DNA from: Ectocarpus siliculosus
Lineage: Eukaryota > Sar > Phaeophyceae > Ectocarpales > Ectocarpaceae
Length of the DNA stretch: 10,230 bases
Direction: 5' to 3'
Assembly (NCBI GenBank): GCA_000310025.1
Contig: FN649735.1
Coordinates: 952,506 to 962,735, forward strand
A program made the position numbers and the translations under genes. The stretch's first letter is position 1, and every line of letters begins with the position of its first letter. The notes below the pieces were generated by a model. That model was not told where the DNA came from and searched no databases. It saw only the letters and a list, made by a program, of their open reading frames with translations. This document shows, in pieces, positions 6,701 through 10,230 of the stretch.

Positions 6701-8649
6701 TGGAGGAGACCGTTTACCTGTAGGACACGTCAGGAAAATGTAAAGCGTGTTGCCGATGCCTTACTCGGCGTTGCATTCGCTTTGTTACCGTTGGCGCGTG
6801 TTGGTTTGCGCGCGCGTGTGGATGTGTGTTGCGTGTGTTGGGGGGTCTGCCAACAGCATCTGTTGTGTCGGATTGGTATTATTTCCTTCGGTAGCCGGCC
6901 CGCCGCAGCAAGGAGAAGGGGGATTCGCTTGGAAAACCATTGCCGGTTGGCAGGGGTGGAGGGGCAAGAGTCTCTCGACCCCGCGGAGTCTTCGTTCTTC
7001 CCCGTGTCCGATATGTTTTGAGTTTTTTTTTGCGCGTTGGATGAGAGTACCGCTGGTCCCTTTATCATGACCACTCATTGGAATTAAGTTGCAGCCTTGA
7101 TTCGGCTGACACATGGGAGGAAGCGCCCTGAACCGCCAGCAGTAGTAGGTTATGAGGCGGTTCTTCTCACGCTAGACCAGCCGCTGGTTGATTTTCGGTG
7201 TGTACGATATGCTTCAAATTTTAACGACAGATACAGTAGCTAGGTAGCTCTTCTGTGTTGTTCTTGCTTCGAAGTATTAGAAAATGTCGAGCGTTGTTTT
7301 TTGGCAGAAGAAGCAACCCGCGCTGACTACAATACTAGAACAGCAGCAGCACGTTGGGTGCGCATGTTGCGTGCAGATTCATAGTAAACATTCGCCGCGT
7401 GCAGCGAAAGCACATTCACAACAAGCCCCTGATCGATCCGGGCCATGCTTGCTTGCAGCGGAAAAATGAATGTTCTACCGACAAGGCTTGCGTATACTAC
7501 AGACACGCCCGCTGCTGGAGCGTTGATGGTGACGCTGCTGATGGGGGGGGAGAAAGAGACACCAAATACATGTAGATGTATGTTGTGTCCGAATCGATGT
7601 TCGACCCACCCAATATCTCTCAATATTCCAACGAGGAAACCCTTCTCTGGGTCAATATCGTACTCCCGTAAGAACTAACGATTGATATTGTTGACCTTAC
7701 CCTTCAGGATACCCCCGCCAGGCGGGTACAAATGTAATCGCCTACTTCGTAAGTACTTTTTTTGACATATTGGACCATGAGTTTTTCCCTGTATGCATTT
7801 ATATGATGCTAAATAACTACCGTATTACTATAAGAATAGCCCCTCGGGGGGCTCAACTGAAGCCCATATTTATATCTATAACCATCACGTGCATCCATTC
7901 ACTCCTTCATTTTGTCGACACGACATACTTGCAACAACGCCGCCGGCACACGTTCTTCTACACTTGTCCATCCCATCACGAAGAACGACGATGGTCATGC
8001 GCTTCTTTCTGCCGGGTCGTCTGCTCCTCCGGCACTCACAGGCACACCGCCCTTCACCGAAAAATGGCTGTTTCTGCCATTACGGGCATCACAATACAGC
8101 AAGCATCAATCGGATGAAAAAGAACACACACACATACGCGTATACAAGCATTCCACCAGAATACAACGAAGAATGAAGAGCGAATTATATACTGTCATCA
8201 GGACAACAAACAAGCAAGCATGATGACTTGTCCACTCTCTCGTCGAGGAGGACAAGTATCGCATCATCCATCCCCTGTCCCCTATCTGTCGCCTCCTTTC
8301 TTCACCACGGAACAGTCACCGAAATCTACCAACACTGCCAAAGGCGGTAAAAAAAAAAACGGGCCCGCGCGTCCGACTCCAAAGAACCCCTCTGCCCGAC
8401 ATCCAACAAGTCGACACCCAAAACAAGTTGGAAAAGAAGAAAAAAAAACGCAGAGCTAGACAAACAAAGCGTACCGGTTGTTGCTGCTGCTGCTACTGTA
8501 GTGCGGCATCGCACCGCTCGTGTAAAAACAACGCAGGACAACACACGCCGAACAGGCATCATCGCCCCGCAAAATTAAGCAAGCATGCATGCCAGCTTCA
8601 CGGACTACAAGGCGCCGAAAACCTCTCAACGACAGGCGCTCCCTGATCC

Positions 8650-8875
8650 CGCGCCGCGGGGACATTTAACCTCAAAAATAAGGACGCGCCCCATCTAGCG
8701 GCGACCCTTTGGCGAAAGCCCTATCCTTTCAAGCCGTCGGCCGAACCTCAACGCTCCAGGCCCTTTGGGGATGGTCCAGGAGTTACTCTGCCGAATCTGT
8801 CTACTTCGTTCGGGAAACCGAACCTAAAGAGAACTGCACCGAAAGCTGTTCAGAGAACTGGTTGGTATCCATTTC
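8650..8875 (+). other. Compact block with GAAA-capped hairpin potential
   Basis: The block differs from the simple-sequence flanks. It can form GGC-GAAA-GCC at 8711-8720 and GTTCGG-GAAA-CCGAAC at 8808-8823, both ideal GNRA-type tetraloop hairpins, and CTCC/GGAG pairing around 8754-8782. A plus-strand ORF (8709-8930) also crosses it. It could be a fragment of a dispersed repeat, a structured RNA or a degraded coding exon. No family was recognised. Confidence 0.3.
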
Positions 8876-9060
8876 CCCCCCTCACAATCTACAAACGTTA
8901 AAAAAGAAACTGGGAACGGCGACGTGGTAGGTGCCCATGAACCCTTGCCGGCCTCCCACTTGCAGCAACGAAAACCACCTGTCTTTCTTCGGGCACGGTG
9001 CCGTAATGCGCTAGCTGGTGGCGGCGGCTTGGGACTATACATGTTGTAGCGCGGCCAAAG

Positions 9061-9087
9061 ACACACACACACACACACGCACACACC
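9061..9087. repeat. (CA)n microsatellite
   Basis: An ACACAC tract with one CGC interruption near its end, within non-coding sequence. On the minus strand it gives a VCVCVC-type translation that is not meaningful. Confidence 0.9.
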
Positions 9088-9451
9088 TACAACGTAGCTA
9101 GCGCCCGCCACAGGAGGAGACGTGTTCGCCACGATGTCACTGGCGGGCTGGGACTAAAAAAGATGCCTGGTGCGTGCTTCGAAACGGATCACAACCGCGC
9201 TTTATGGGGCAGCGAGCAACCACACATCTTAGCGGGCGCTCCAGTGTTTACCCGGCAACGCCCCACGACGTGGTGGTGGCGAAATCCTATCTCAAAACAT
9301 TATGGGTATGTACTCTTTGCATGGACATTGCTTCAACTCCAACGGTTACGAAAAATCACACCAACACCGAAGCGCGCGCGTTTCCAACCGAGGGTAGACA
9401 CACGTGAGCTCATGTTCCAGTATGCAAAGAACTCGGAATACTCAACTTCTA

Positions 9452-9463
9452 CCCCCCCCCCCC
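9452..9463. repeat. 12-base C homopolymer
   Basis: A C run in non-coding sequence, of the same kind as those at 5315-5329 and at the window end. Confidence 0.85.
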
Positions 9464-9971
9464 TGATGTATATTGCGTATAAAGTAAAAGAGTACCATAG
9501 AGCACTACGCTCCCAAAGTGTCGTGCAATAGGTATCGTATCAAGCGACCGCCGAAGCGATCGACTCGCGTTCTCCGGCTAAACAAATGTTGCGTCAGCCA
9601 GGAGATATTCCAGCACCATCATGGCCCAGCAGGAAACCCGCCCTCACCACAGCACCTGTAGCGACGAGAGACCAAAACAGCCACTACACAAGGTCCCCGG
9701 AGGGATTTTACATACCCCCCAATTCTCAGGGGAGGAAACCTAGGAACGGCGTTCTTCCTCTCACTCGGCTGACAGCACACAAGTCGCGGGGACGGTCCGA
9801 ATGATACAACGGGCAAACAAAAAACGAACCGTCGCCGTGGCGAGCCATGACGAGAAGGGGGATGACAGCAGCAACTTCCGAAGATAAAATCGGCCTCGAT
9901 AATGCTTCATGTCACACCCGTGATACAATAATTAATACTTCGTACTGAATAGATATGCATATGATCATTAC

Positions 9972-10157
9972 CAGCCCGGGGTTGACAGAACCACCGCCCC
10001 CGCCAAACATCCCTCCAGCGACAACAGACACGCTCGGCCCGATGAGCAGGTCAATGTTCGCTACCGGTACGTGCGTGACCTGCCCGGACTCGATCGATAC
10101 AGGGGGAAGGACATCCTCCACCCCGAGCTCCGGCATTCCTCTGTCTTCCGATGCCAT
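9972..10157 (-). CDS. Probable first coding exon of an unknown gene
   Basis: On the minus strand an ATG at 10157 in good context (G at -3, G at +4) opens 62 codons that end exactly in phase 0 at a GTAATG donor at 9971-9966. The encoded segment starts MASEDRGMPELGVEDVLPP, continues with a hydrophobic stretch rich in Val, Ile and Gly, and ends in a Gly5 run. There is no Met-proximal signal peptide. The composition is more protein-like than the other ORFs nearby. If translation ran on without splicing it would stop at 9912 after a poorly conserved-looking tail. No family recognised; the following exon should lie below 9900 but was not found. Confidence 0.4.
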
Positions 10158-10215
10158 GACAACCTCCTCTACGTTCTACAAGTACGTCTTAGCAAGACTC
10201 TCCGCATCGGAAACG

Positions 10216-10230
10216 CCCCCCCCCCCCCCC
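10216..10230. repeat. Terminal 15-base C homopolymer
   Basis: The window ends in C15. A contig ending in a homopolymer suggests that sequencing or assembly broke here. Confidence 0.9.

Larger units (their letters stand above)
6701..9971. other. Long region without a supported gene
   Basis: Both strands were scanned over about 3.3 kb. ORFs are short, overlap in several frames and show no domains or consistent splice pairs. Contents seen: T9 near 7023, small dyads near 7709-7729 and 7838-7853, C/A-rich low-complexity sequence from about 7880 to 8580, a structured-looking block at 8650-8875, a (CA)n tract at 9061-9087 and a C12 run at 9452-9463. It may include the 3' end of the 2808-6700 locus and unrecognised repeats. 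Confidence 0.5.

Noticed and set aside
2700-7200. Terminal inverted repeats of a MULE around the FAR1/SWIM locus
   Set aside because: I looked for matching long ends and short target duplications by eye and found none convincing; a computed self-alignment would be decisive.
7327-7623. Minus-strand ORF of 98 codons with a hydrophobic middle
   Set aside because: Some protein-like stretches, but no motif, no clear splice partner, and competing open frames on the plus strand.
9163-9531. Plus-strand ORF of 122 codons
   Set aside because: No domain, crosses a C12 run, and composition matches the surrounding non-coding sequence.
1-10230. CRISPR array, prokaryotic defence island or phage genes
   Set aside because: No regularly spaced repeats, no operon-like gene packing, and clear eukaryotic splicing signals.

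Overview
The window looks like eukaryotic nuclear DNA from a GC-rich, intron-rich genome. There are no bacterial operons, Shine-Dalgarno sites or long uninterrupted ORFs. Coding potential comes in short exons with GT/AG borders and pyrimidine-rich acceptors, mixed with (CA)n and (CTG)n microsatellites, C/G homopolymers of 12-15 bases, and proteins rich in Gly, Pro, Gln and acidic residues. This style resembles brown algae such as Ectocarpus and related stramenopiles. That assignment is an inference from style only.

Layout. Bases 1-37 are a cDNA-library vector polylinker plus EcoRI adaptor, so the first end is a cloning or assembly artefact. They are followed by a short Gly/His-rich ORF (86-448 or 460) that runs into a 14-base G run, possibly a chimeric join. 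Bases 449-876 hold a degenerate ~60-bp minisatellite. Bases 877-1504 on the minus strand look like one internal exon of an unknown gene with Gly/Gln-rich and acidic parts. Bases 1505-2800 are mostly non-coding, with two strong inverted repeats and one weak minus-strand first-exon candidate.

The main content is a multi-exon plus-strand gene at 2808-6700. Its predicted product has an acidic N-terminus, a FAR1-like zinc-binding DNA-binding region split over several small exons, a SWIM zinc finger (CxCx9CxH), and a long C-terminal tail with collagen-like, coiled-coil, RGG-like and basic segments. FAR1 plus SWIM is the architecture of Mutator-like (MULE) transposases and of FHY3/FAR1-type proteins derived from them. 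No DDE catalytic domain is recognisable between the two. An in-frame amber codon at 5768-5770 sits directly after the SWIM finger, while the same frame continues open for 309 more codons to 6700. The exon 4/exon 5 junction also has incompatible phases. The locus is therefore most likely a decayed, internally deleted MULE relative. A domesticated gene with stop-codon readthrough is the less likely, more exciting alternative.

Bases 6701-9971 hold no convincing gene. They contain a (CA)n tract, small palindromes and a distinct block at about 8650-8875 with GAAA-capped hairpin potential. At 10157-9972 on the minus strand there is a plausible first coding exon of an unknown gene. The window ends in a 15-C run.
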